Of a stretch of 7,367 nt of DNA, positions 1 to 6,195 are shown piece after piece; positions within the stretch are counted from its first letter, which is position 1, and each line of letters starts with the position of its first letter. The position numbers were made by a program, and so were the translations under genes. The notes beneath the pieces were generated by a model that searched no databases, was not told where the DNA came from, and worked only from the letters and a program-made list of their open reading frames with translations. The stretch spans positions 1 through 7,367 of the forward strand of contig DGEG01000109.1 in assembly GCA_002385825.1 (NCBI GenBank). The letters are read 5' to 3'. This stretch comes from Firmicutes bacterium UBA3932 (lineage in GTDB: Bacteria; Bacillota; Clostridia; Peptostreptococcales; Anaerovoracaceae).

Positions 1-1343
1 GGCTGGCTGATGCCAAGGGCCTTGGCGATTTCCCGAGTAGTCTTGTACTTTTCCAGCGCATCGGAAAGGATCTGCTTTTCCACTGCATCCAATGCATCCT
101 GCAGGTTTGTGCATTGTGAAATGTTGATTTCTCCCGGGCTTCTGGCATTTTCAAAAATATAGCCGGGCAGATTTTCCGGCCCTATTATGCTTCCCCTGGT
201 GGTGATGACAAGCCGTTCGATGAGATTTTCAAGTTCCCTTACGTTTCCCGGCCACCTGTATTTAAGCAATACTGACATGGCCGCAGTGTTCATAGTCTTG
301 TTTTCATTGAATTTCTTGTTGTTTTTGTGCAAGAAAGAGCGGATCATGGGAACTATATCCTCCGGCCGGTCCCTGAGAGCCGGAATCGCAATCGGCACCA
401 CGTTAAGCCTGTAAAAAAGATCCTCTCTGAAGCGCCCTCTCTTGACCATTTCCTCCAGGTTCCGGTTGGTAGCAGATATGATTCGCACATCCACTGGTAT
501 CCTTTCCAGGCCGCCTACCCTCTGGATGGCTTTTTCCTGGATGACCTGAAGGATCTTTACCTGCAGGTTGAGCGGCAGCTCGGATATCTCGTCCAGAAAC
601 ACCGTTCCGTTGTTTGCCGCTTCGAAAAGACCTTTTTTACCTTCTTTTCTGGAACCTGTAAACGCGCCTCTTTCATAGCCGAAGAGCTCCGTTTCAAGTA
701 GGTTCTCGGGGATGGCGCCGCAGTTGATCTGTATAAAAGGTTGGTCGCTTCTATCCCCGATATCGTGGATGAGTCTGGCGATAACCCCCTTTCCCGATCC
801 GGACTCACCGGTAATCAGAACGGTGGTATCAAGGGAAGCCAGCCGCTCCGCCATCTGAATCACGCCTAACATGGCAGGGCTGTTAGCTATTATCCTTTCG
901 TATTTGTGAGCCTCCCCCACCCACATGTCTTGCAAAGCGCTCTGTATGCTTTCAAGTTTATTCTGAAGTTCCATCAGTTCTGTTACGTCATGGGAAGTTG
1001 ATACAATTTTCGAGAGCTGACCCTTCTCATTCCAAATAGGTATGCCCGTACTCAGCAATTGTTTTCCATCTTTATTCTTATGAAGGATGGTGACTTCCTT
1101 TTTTTCTTCAAGCACACGCCTTGCAACGGAGGGTTCAAAGATCCCCATATGTTCCAGGTACGTACAATGCTTCCCGATAATATCTTCCTTTTTAATACGG
1201 TATATTTCCTCGCAGGCTTTATTGATCCAGAGAGCATAGCCTTCTGCGTCGTCGATAAAAATGGCCTGACTGATACTGTTTAAAATAGGTAGAATATCTC
1301 CTATATCCAATCCGTATTTTCTTGCATCCATCTCTTTGTTCAT
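1..1343 (-). CDS. PAS domain sigma-54-dependent transcriptional activator (3'-truncated by window edge)
   Basis: Translating the minus strand from ATG at 1343 gives an open frame of 447 residues that runs off the window. An N-terminal PAS-like sensor (about residues 14-125, ending near STSHDVTEL) is followed by a short coiled linker and an AAA+ sigma-54 interaction domain. Visible motifs are Walker A GESGSGKG (179-186), a sigma-54 contact loop GAFTGS (226-231; the usual last residue is Ala), Walker B VFLDEI (D251, E252), and WPGNVRELENL further on. The C-terminal Fis-type helix-turn-helix begins near KYKTTREIAKALGISQ and is cut by the edge; judging from the family only about 10-20 residues are missing. 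A GGAAAGG ribosome site (complement 1353-1359) lies 9 nt before the ATG. Such proteins bind upstream enhancers and use ATP to open sigma-54 promoters. The divergent operon with a -24/-12 promoter is the obvious target (inference). The PAS ligand is unknown. Confidence 0.95.
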   Translation of the reverse strand, partial: MNKEMDARKYGLDIGDILPILNSISQAIFIDDAEGYALWINKACEEIYRIKKEDIIGKHCTYLEHMGIFEPSVARRVLEEKKEVTILHKNKDGKQLLSTGIPIWNEKGQLSKIVSTSHDVTELMELQNKLESIQSALQDMWVGEAHKYERIIANSPAMLGVIQMAERLASLDTTVLITGESGSGKGVIARLIHDIGDRSDQPFIQINCGAIPENLLETELFGYERGAFTGSRKEGKKGLFEAANNGTVFLDEISELPLNLQVKILQVIQEKAIQRVGGLERIPVDVRIISATNRNLEEMVKRGRFREDLFYRLNVVPIAIPALRDRPEDIVPMIRSFLHKNNKKFNENKTMNTAAMSVLLKYRWPGNVRELENLIERLVITTRGSIIGPENLPGYIFENARSPGEINISQCTNLQDALDAVEKQILSDALEKYKTTREIAKALGISQ

Positions 1344-1373
1344 ATTGATTTGCCTTTCCGCTCGATAAGAGCT

Positions 1374-1403
1374 ATAATATGATGTGTGCGCAGTTATTGG
1401 CAA
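1374..1403 (-). promoter_or_regulatory. Candidate sigma-A promoter of the activator gene
   Basis: On the minus strand TTGCCA (complement of 1398-1403) and TATTAT (complement of 1374-1379) are separated by 18 bp. They would start transcription near 1367, about 24 nt before the activator's ATG. Matches to the consensus are 4-5 of 6 in each box, so this is a plausible but unproven call. Confidence 0.4.
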
Positions 1404-1433
1404 TACCGGAACAGCCGAATCAAGGAGAAAAAT

Positions 1434-1540
1434 GTTTGATTAGTCAATGAATCGTTCGATTCATGTTTGAATCAATCGACCTGTTCGGCTTTTTTCAACA
1501 CTTTAGCCAAAGTAATAAATTAACAAACTTCGTTTGATTC
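1434..1540. repeat. Cluster of TTGA/TCAA-type repeats, candidate enhancer region
   Basis: The motif GTTTGA recurs at 1434, 1465 and 1532. TTGA-4-TCAA occurs at 1436-1447 and TTGA-1-TCAA at 1467-1475. GAATCAA occurs at 1417-1423 and 1469-1475, and its complement TTGATTC at 1534-1540. The cluster surrounds the perfect palindrome at 1447-1464 and lies roughly 180-285 bp upstream of the predicted sigma-54 start site. That is compatible with enhancer sites for the neighbouring activator. The arrangement is visible; the binding role is inferred, and AT-rich sequence makes some matches cheap. Confidence 0.4.
1447..1464. promoter_or_regulatory. Perfect 8-bp-arm inverted repeat, candidate activator binding site
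   Basis: ATGAATCG and CGATTCAT form exact 8-bp arms around a TT spacer. This is a size and symmetry suited to a dimeric Fis-type helix-turn-helix. It sits in the gap between the divergent activator gene and the sigma-54 promoter, about 260 bp upstream of the predicted start. Being far from both promoters' core elements, it is more likely an enhancer than a repressor operator (inference). Confidence 0.45.
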
Positions 1541-1576
1541 ATTATTGTATCACTTGTTTCCTCGATAATCAAGAAC

Positions 1577-1623
1577 GGGTTCGGCGCTTTCGCCAACGGC
1601 GAAACTATACAGAGGCCAAACCC
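1577..1623. repeat. Nested imperfect palindrome upstream of the sigma-54 promoter
   Basis: An outer pair, GGGTTCGGC (1577-1585) with GCCAAACCC (1615-1623), has one mismatch. It encloses a perfect inner hairpin TTTCGCC-AAC-GGCGAAA (1588-1604). A competing small hairpin GGCG-CTTT-CGCC lies at 1583-1594. The element is GC-rich inside an AT-rich gap and is centred about 120 bp before the predicted start, the usual distance for an enhancer. It lies upstream of the transcript of the catabolic operon, so a DNA-level role is more likely than an RNA role. Confidence 0.4.
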
Positions 1624-1691
1624 ATTGCAAATAGAGACTTGTACCCATATGTAGCTGCTTTTTCGACTGTTTAATAAATATATCTTGTTTA

Positions 1692-1707
1692 TGGTATGGT
1701 TTTTGCG
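1692..1707 (+). promoter_or_regulatory. Sigma-54 (-24/-12) promoter of the catabolic operon
   Basis: TGGTATGGTTTTTGCG carries the invariant GG (1693-1694) and GC (1705-1706) with exactly 10 bp between them, plus the T-tract before GC expected of TGGCAC-N5-TTGC promoters. Transcription should start near 1717-1718, leaving a leader of about 95 nt before the dehydrogenase ATG. A sigma-54 activator encoded immediately upstream in the opposite direction makes this call much stronger than sequence alone. Confidence 0.8.
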
Positions 1708-1718
1708 TTAATATTAGT

Positions 1719-1779
1719 GTTAGTAGGTTGTCCTTCAGGACAAGGGTTCTCTTTGTCCTAAAACCTCTACAACACTAAC
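1719..1779 (+). promoter_or_regulatory. Long stem-loop at the 5' end of the predicted operon mRNA
   Basis: GTTAGT (1719-1724) pairs with ACTAAC (1774-1779). After a two-base bulge GTTGT (1727-1731) pairs with ACAAC (1769-1773). Inside, AGGACAA (1737-1743) pairs with TTGTCCT (1753-1759) around a 9-nt loop. The helix would begin one or two bases after the predicted start site and leave the ribosome site at 1798-1804 free. Possible roles are protection from 5' decay or a regulatory RNA; no T-run follows, so it is not an intrinsic terminator. Confidence 0.55.
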
Positions 1780-1812
1780 TATAGGTAGAAATATTCTAAG
1801 GAGGAAGATGCT

Positions 1813-3222
1813 ATGTCGATCGATTATGCAAAGTACGTTAGTGAGCTCGTAGCAAGGGCAAAGGCCGCACAGGCAATTGCAGACGGTTACACACAGGAAA
1901 GAGTTGATGAACTCTGTGCCGCCATCGCCTATAGAACTACCCGCCCCGAATGGGCACAGCAGGCTGCAGAAATGCTGGTCGCCGAATCCGGTATGGGTAT
2001 CGTCGAGCACAAGGTAGCAAAGATCTACACGAAAGTTAAGGGCGGATACCGCGACATGAAGGGCAAGAAATCCGTCGGACTCGTCGAAGAGAACAAAGAA
2101 ACCGGCGTAAAAGTTTATGCCAGACCCATGGGCGTCATCGGAGCCATCATGCCTGTTACAAACGGCGAAGCTACTCCGATTTTCAAATCCATTTCCGCTA
2201 TCAAGGGCAGAAACGCCATCATCCTTGCACCCCATCCGAAAGCAGCAAAGACCAATATGTTTGTTGCCCAAAAGATTCGTGAAACTCTGAAGGACTACGG
2301 TGCTCCCGAAGATCTCGTTATTCCCATCGAGCCGGAATACGTAAGCATTGAAACATCCGCTGAACTGATGAAGCAAGTTGACTTCGTTCTTGCAACCGGC
2401 GGAACACCCATGGTCCGTGCCGCATATAGCTCCGGAACCCCCACCATCGGCGTAGGAACCGGAAACGTTGTTACCATCGTTGATGGCACCACAGATCTCG
2501 ACAAGGTTGCCGATCTCATCATCGCTTCTAAATCCTTCGATAACGCCACAAGCTGCTCAACGGAAAACAACATCATCGTCTTCGAGAGCTGCTATGACGC
2601 ATTTGTAGAAGCCATGGCAAAGAAGGGCGGTTATACGATTAAAGACGGTTCTGAGGAAAAAGCGAAAATCGTTAAGACATTGTGGCCCAACACACCGAAT
2701 GACCATGTACTCAACCGCCACATCGTAGCCAGACCCGCTGTAGAAATTGCCAAGCTGGCCGGAATCGAAGTTCCCGAAGATACAAAGATCATCATGGTGG
2801 AAGAAAACGGCGGTTACGGAAACGAATTCCCGCTTACCGGCGAGAAGCTCTCCCCCATTGCCGAACTGAGAAAAGCAAAGGACTTCGAAGATGCTCTGCA
2901 GCAGATGGAAAACATCCTGAACTACATGGGACTCGGACACAGCTGCGGAATCCACACATCAGACATGGAAAAACCCCATATCATGGCCCAGAGAATCAAG
3001 GTTACCAAGGTTGTTGTAAACCAAGCACAATCCCTGGTAAACAGCGGAGCTTGGACCTGCGGTTATCCCATGTCCATGACATTGGGTTGTGGTACCTGGG
3101 GCGGCAACAGCATCTCCCACAACGCAAACTGGAAAGATCTGTTGAACTTCACCTACCTCGCAACCCCGATTCCGTCCACACAGCCCACAGACGAAGAGCT
3201 GTTTGACGGAAAGAGCTACTAA
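1813..3222 (+). CDS. CoA-acylating aldehyde dehydrogenase (SucD/SauS-like)
   Basis: This 469-residue enzyme belongs to the aldehyde dehydrogenase superfamily branch that makes acyl-CoA with NAD(P), alongside succinate-semialdehyde dehydrogenase SucD and sulfoacetaldehyde dehydrogenase SauS. Visible marks are the cofactor-region run PMGVIGAIMPVTNG, the KGRNAIILAPHPKA segment, ATGGTPMVRAAYSSGTP, the glycine motif GVGTGN (213-218), the presumed catalytic Cys248 in SCSTEN, and a C-terminal TLGCGTWGGNSIS stretch typical of this branch. Length fits the family, and there is no fused alcohol dehydrogenase as in AdhE. The start is fixed by AAGGAGG at 1798-1804, 8 nt before ATG. It is the first gene of the sigma-54 operon and probably oxidises the aldehyde released by the aminotransferase encoded 55 bp downstream. 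The aldehyde is unproven: sulfoacetaldehyde, malonate semialdehyde and succinate semialdehyde all fit. No signal peptide, so it is cytoplasmic. Confidence 0.88.
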   Translation: MSIDYAKYVSELVARAKAAQAIADGYTQERVDELCAAIAYRTTRPEWAQQAAEMLVAESGMGIVEHKVAKIYTKVKGGYRDMKGKKSVGLVEENKETGVKVYARPMGVIGAIMPVTNGEATPIFKSISAIKGRNAIILAPHPKAAKTNMFVAQKIRETLKDYGAPEDLVIPIEPEYVSIETSAELMKQVDFVLATGGTPMVRAAYSSGTPTIGVGTGNVVTIVDGTTDLDKVADLIIASKSFDNATSCSTENNIIVFESCYDAFVEAMAKKGGYTIKDGSEEKAKIVKTLWPNTPNDHVLNRHIVARPAVEIAKLAGIEVPEDTKIIMVEENGGYGNEFPLTGEKLSPIAELRKAKDFEDALQQMENILNYMGLGHSCGIHTSDMEKPHIMAQRIKVTKVVVNQAQSLVNSGAWTCGYPMSMTLGCGTWGGNSISHNANWKDLLNFTYLATPIPSTQPTDEELFDGKSY

Positions 3223-3277
3223 TTATTAGTCTGATCCGTTATTCCTGAATAATTAAAGGTAATGAGGAGGAAATAAG

Positions 3278-4603
3278 ATGTCAAACGTAGTTGAAATGGG
3301 CAAGAAATATAACCTATATTCCTGGTCAGCCCAAAGAAATCTTAATCCTATCAACGTTGTAAAGGCAGAAGGCATTTACTTCTGGGACGAAGACGGCAAA
3401 AAGTATTACGATATGTCTGCCCAGTTAGTTAACATGAACTTGGGTCATGGCAACAAGAAGCTGATCCAGGCAATCAAGGATCAGGCTGAAAAGATGGCGT
3501 TCCTGGCTCCCTCCTTCTCCTGCGATGTCCGTACGGAAGCCGCACGGAAGATTGTAGAAGTTTCCGGTCTCGAAGGAGCTAAGATATTCTTCACCAACGC
3601 CGGTGCGGAAGCTAACGAAAACGCTATCAAAATGGCGAAAGCCTACACCGGAAAGTGGAAGATTTTCTCCATGTATCGCTCCTATCACGGTGCTACCTAT
3701 GGTGCAGCTAACTTGACCGGTGAACCGAGAAGATTCATCAATGAGCCCGGTATCCCCGGATTTATCAAGTTTGACGGACCATATCCCTACAGAGCTCCCA
3801 AAGCTTGCAAATTTGAAAAAGAAGAAGACATCACCGAATTCTATCTCGAGCTCTTAGAGAATCAGATTCTGTATGAAGGTCCGCAACACATCGCAGCTAT
3901 TTTCATGGAAACCGTTGTCGGCTCCAACGGCGTTCTCATTCCTCCCAAAGGCTATCTGGAAGGCGTAAGAGCGCTCTGCGACAAATATGACATCTGCATG
4001 GTCTGCGACGAGGTAATGGCAGGCTTCGGAAGAACAGGCAAATGGTTCGCATTCCAGAACTGGGATGTGAAACCCGACCTGGTAACCTTTGCTAAAGGCG
4101 TTACCTGCGGTTATGTTCCCCTTGGCGGCGTAATCGCTTCCAAGAAGATTGCAGACTTCTTCGACGACAACAAGATGTTCTGCGGTCTGACCTACAGTGC
4201 ACATCCCATGGGATGTGCCGCTGCAATAGCTGCCATCGACGCTTATAAAGAGGACAAGGTCTTCGAAAACGTACTGAAGGTCGGCAAGGTTCTCGGCGAA
4301 GGCCTCGAAGCTCTGAAGGCCAAGCACCCCTGCGTTGGAGATGTTCGTTATATCGGACTGTTCTCCATCGTCGAGTTCGTAAAAGACAAAGAAACAAGAG
4401 AACCCCTCGTACCCTTTGGTAAGGATCCCGAAGGAATCATGCCGAAGATCCTGGGTATGCTGAGAGCGGAAGGCTTCTATACTTATGCCCACGAGAATAT
4501 GATCCACGTTTCTCCGCCGCTCATCATCACTGAGCAGGAGCTCAAGGAAGCATTGCAGATGCTGGATAAGGTCATGGATTCCATCGACAACATGATAAAA
4601 TAA
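3278..4603 (+). CDS. Class III PLP-dependent aminotransferase (taurine:pyruvate / omega-amino acid type)
   Basis: This 441-residue protein has the full fold-type I class III pattern: GAEANENAIK for phosphate binding (109-118), SYHGATYGA with Y136/H137 stacking on PLP, CDEVMAGFGRTG with cofactor-binding Asp244, and Schiff-base Lys273 in TFAKGVTCGYVPLGG. Members move the terminal amino group of omega-amino acids or amines to pyruvate or 2-oxoglutarate and leave an aldehyde. Overall it reminds me of taurine:pyruvate aminotransferases and the related beta-alanine/GABA enzymes, but I cannot choose the substrate from motifs. GAGGAGG at 3264-3270, 7 nt before ATG, sets the start. The 55-bp gap shows no promoter and only a weak A/T-only inverted repeat (3221-3227 with 3248-3254), so co-transcription with the dehydrogenase is expected. 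A strong terminator follows. Regular use of ATC, AAG and ACC codons in both genes suggests high expression when induced (qualitative impression). Confidence 0.88.
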   Translation: MSNVVEMGKKYNLYSWSAQRNLNPINVVKAEGIYFWDEDGKKYYDMSAQLVNMNLGHGNKKLIQAIKDQAEKMAFLAPSFSCDVRTEAARKIVEVSGLEGAKIFFTNAGAEANENAIKMAKAYTGKWKIFSMYRSYHGATYGAANLTGEPRRFINEPGIPGFIKFDGPYPYRAPKACKFEKEEDITEFYLELLENQILYEGPQHIAAIFMETVVGSNGVLIPPKGYLEGVRALCDKYDICMVCDEVMAGFGRTGKWFAFQNWDVKPDLVTFAKGVTCGYVPLGGVIASKKIADFFDDNKMFCGLTYSAHPMGCAAAIAAIDAYKEDKVFENVLKVGKVLGEGLEALKAKHPCVGDVRYIGLFSIVEFVKDKETREPLVPFGKDPEGIMPKILGMLRAEGFYTYAHENMIHVSPPLIITEQELKEALQMLDKVMDSIDNMIK

Positions 4604-4623
4604 CATTGCTGTGACGGCACTTC

Positions 4624-4660
4624 AAGACGCGCGCGGGGCTCAGTTCTCGCGCGCGTTTTA
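4624..4660 (+). terminator. Intrinsic terminator of the aminotransferase operon
   Basis: ACGCGCGCG (4627-4635) and CGCGCGCGT (4648-4656) form a perfect 9-bp GC-rich stem around a 12-nt loop, with A/T pairs extending its base and a TTTTA tract at the 3' side. It starts 20 nt after the aminotransferase stop codon and isolates the sigma-54 operon from the L25 gene. Confidence 0.88.
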
Positions 4661-4722
4661 TATAATTAATCAAGTTTTCCTTCGCCGATAAACTCAGATA
4701 CCAACCCAAAAATCCCTTCGCC

Positions 4723-4751
4723 TTGTCTTATAGGTTTTTTTCTGATAAAAT
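4723..4751 (+). promoter_or_regulatory. Candidate sigma-A promoter for the L25 gene
   Basis: TTGTCT (4723-4728) and TAAAAT (4746-4751) are 17 bp apart, with TGA directly before the -10 box forming an extended -10. Transcription would start near 4758, giving about an 80-nt leader. In Bacillus the ctc gene is under general stress sigma-B; nothing here clearly resembles a sigma-B site. Confidence 0.5.
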
Positions 4752-4836
4752 ATATATGTTCGTATTAATTTTAGGATATAAGGAAATGCTGCTGATAAAT
4801 AAGCTAGCGACGAATATCTATAAGGAGGTTGGTAGT

Positions 4837-5469
4837 ATGAGCGCTACGGGTACTTTAAACGTTGAAACCCGATCAAACACCAGCAGTCGGGCAAACAAAC
4901 GCCTGCGCAGGGAAGGTTATATACCCGGCAATATTTTCGGAAAGGATATGGAATCGATAGCCGTCAAAGTAAGACAAGACGAGCTTCGTAGAAATATCAC
5001 ACAATATGGGCGGGCTGCCGTATTTAAACTTGTTTTGGATGGAAACAAAAATTACGACGTAATGATTAAGGATATCCAGCTCACCCATTTAAATCGCGAG
5101 TTCATGCATGTGGATTTCCACAGGATCTCCCTCTCCGAGGAAACAAAAGCCAATGTCCCGGTAAAGGTTGTCGGGGACGAGCTTTACGAACAAAGGAGGC
5201 TCGTGCTGCAGCTGCAGCGTGACTTTATTCCCGTTAAGGGTCTTCCGCAGGACATACCGAATTTCATAGAAATAGACGTTAAGGATCTTGATGCGGGCGA
5301 TACAATCTTTGTTAAGGACATCAAATTCCCCGAAGGAATTACGCCCGAATTAGAGGAAACACAGCTTGTGGTCTCTATCAGCGAAGCAAAGATCCACCAG
5401 AAAGCTGCGGAAGAAGCGGGAGAAGAAGCGGCAACAGAAGTGGCCGCGCCGGCGCAAGAAGAGCAATAA
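4837..5469 (+). CDS. rplY: Large-subunit ribosomal protein L25 / general stress protein Ctc
   Basis: The 210-residue product matches the long, two-domain CTC/TL5 form of L25. The N-terminal domain (about 1-95: LNVETRS..., RLRREGYIPGNIFGK, DIQLTHLNREFMHVDFHRIS) binds 5S rRNA in the large subunit. A second beta domain (about 100-185, with the DIPNFIEIDVKDLDAGDTIFV segment) follows, then an Ala/Glu-rich tail (KAAEEAGEEAATEVAAPAQEEQ region). The start at 4837 is chosen because AAGGAGG (4822-4828) lies 8 nt upstream and the product then begins like other family members. The longer in-frame reading from TTG 4723 adds 38 residues that overlap the promoter and have no family counterpart. In many Firmicutes the peptidyl-tRNA hydrolase gene pth follows ctc; here it does not. 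Confidence 0.93.
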   Translation: MSATGTLNVETRSNTSSRANKRLRREGYIPGNIFGKDMESIAVKVRQDELRRNITQYGRAAVFKLVLDGNKNYDVMIKDIQLTHLNREFMHVDFHRISLSEETKANVPVKVVGDELYEQRRLVLQLQRDFIPVKGLPQDIPNFIEIDVKDLDAGDTIFVKDIKFPEGITPELEETQLVVSISEAKIHQKAAEEAGEEAATEVAAPAQEEQ

Positions 5470-5499
5470 ACCCGTTTATTTACCCATGTCTGCTTAAAG

Positions 5500-5569
5500 T
5501 CCGGCCGAAGCCGGAGAGATTACCGGCTATAATCGGTCCGAATAAGCCAGAATATATGCGAGAATATAA
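5500..5569 (+). promoter_or_regulatory. Structured leader with competing hairpins (possible aptamer region)
   Basis: Three helices are visible: A, TCCGGC-CGAA-GCCGGA (5500-5515); B, AGCCGG (5509-5514) with CCGGCT (5523-5528); and C, GATTA (5518-5522) with TAATC (5530-5534). B excludes A and C, while A and C can coexist. A direct repeat AGAATATA (5549, 5561) leads to a third AGAATA copy at 5569 inside the antiterminator. I compared it by eye with THF, TPP, FMN, purine, preQ1, cobalamin and T-box patterns and found no convincing match. It probably forms the sensing half of the attenuator just downstream (inference). Helix A could instead be part of the L25 3' end, but it lacks a T-run. Confidence 0.45.
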
Positions 5570-5626
5570 GAATACCACGAAGGTATTCGCTTCCTACGAA
5601 AGGCGATGCTTACGTGGTATTTTTTT
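5570..5626 (+). terminator. Terminator/antiterminator switch before the ECF transporter gene
   Basis: AATACCACG (5571-5579) pairs perfectly with CGTGGTATT (5613-5621), enclosing a smaller helix (TTCGC near 5586-5590 with GCGA 5603-5606), and the 3' arm runs into a seven-T tract (5620-5626). The same 5' arm can instead pair in GAATACC-ACGAA-GGTATTC (5570-5588), a perfect 7-bp hairpin that excludes the terminator. The T-run ends 6 nt before the transporter's ribosome site (5633-5639), leaving no room for another promoter. Transcription of the transporter must therefore pass this element. It may also serve as the L25 gene's terminator. Confidence 0.72.
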
Positions 5627-5649
5627 GTCTTGAAAGGAGATATGACATT

Positions 5650-6195
5650 ATGAAGACATCGACAACAAATCTTGTGCTCGCAGGTATGTTCCTCGCTTTG
5701 GGCCTCATCCTTCCCTTTCTCACCGTACAAATTCCGGAACTGGGCAGCAGATTGCTTCCCATGCATATACCCGTATTGCTCTGCGGCTTTATATGCGGTA
5801 CCCGTTACGGTCTCGCGGTCGGTTTCATAACTCCCTTGCTGAGAAGCGTTTTATTCAGCATGCCGGTCATGTTCCCCATGGCTGTATCCATGGCCTTCGA
5901 GCTGGCTGCATATGGAGCCATCGCAGGAATCCTTTATAGCCTGCTTCCCCGCAGGAAATCCTCTGTCTATGTAACCCTTATAGTGAGCATGTTATGCGGG
6001 AGATTGATATGGGGAGCAGTATGTTATATACTGTTTGGCATAAGCGGCACCCCATTTATCTGGAGGATGTTCACAGCCGGTGCATTTATAAATGCAGTTC
6101 CCGGAATTATTTTGCAACTGGTTATTATCCCCTTTATCGTATTTGCTGCGGAAAGGTATCAAACCAAAGGACATGAAGTACAAAGAGCATCTTGA
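5650..6195 (+). CDS. ECF transporter S component (substrate-binding membrane protein, substrate unknown)
   Basis: This 181-residue, very hydrophobic protein has about six membrane segments and short loops, the normal size for the S component of an energy-coupling factor vitamin/micronutrient importer. The first helix carries a small-xxx-small pattern (G12/A16 in LAGMFLALG) of the kind S components use to dock on EcfT. The LPMHIPVLLCGFICGTRYGL segment and FITPLLRSVLF after it are typical of PF12822-like S components. No EcfA ATPase or EcfT gene is nearby, so it probably shares a module encoded elsewhere (group II). AAAGGAG at 5633-5639, 10 nt before ATG 5650, sets the start; a 12-residue longer version would begin inside the terminator arm. 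Expression appears to depend on the upstream attenuator. The downstream overlapping kinase suggests the cargo is phosphorylated after import. PanT-like pantothenate or a nucleoside-like compound are possible, not shown. Confidence 0.85.
   Translation: MKTSTTNLVLAGMFLALGLILPFLTVQIPELGSRLLPMHIPVLLCGFICGTRYGLAVGFITPLLRSVLFSMPVMFPMAVSMAFELAAYGAIAGILYSLLPRRKSSVYVTLIVSMLCGRLIWGAVCYILFGISGTPFIWRMFTAGAFINAVPGIILQLVIIPFIVFAAERYQTKGHEVQRAS

Noticed and set aside
1059..1283. Plus-strand 74-residue frame in the PAS region
   Set aside because: It lies opposite the PAS-coding part of the activator, which has continuous family-like sequence on the minus strand.
1413..1490. AGCCGAA (1413-1419) with TTCGGCT (1484-1490) followed by T-run as a terminator
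   Set aside because: The 64-nt loop and 7-bp stem are poor, and no gene on the plus strand ends there.
1735..2376. 213-residue minus-strand open frame within the dehydrogenase gene
   Set aside because: It is antisense to a gene with clear family motifs, has a Cys/Phe/Gly-rich composition and no recognisable domain; strong codon bias on the other strand explains the lack of stops.
3854..4606. 250-residue minus-strand open frame within the aminotransferase gene
   Set aside because: Same reason: it is the antisense shadow of a well-supported enzyme, with no motifs and no ribosome site of note.
4723..4836. TTG-initiated 38-residue extension of L25
   Set aside because: It has no ribosome site, overlaps the likely promoter, and the extra residues do not resemble the family, whereas ATG 4837 has a strong ribosome site.
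5470..5649. T-box, THF, TPP, purine or preQ1 riboswitch before the transporter
   Set aside because: The hallmark conserved strings of these classes were looked for by eye and are absent; only the expression platform is clear.
6092..6172. Upstream ATG extending the kinase by 27 residues
   Set aside because: The extension reads the transporter's last helix out of frame and lacks kinase-family similarity; ATG 6173 gives the normal N-terminus.
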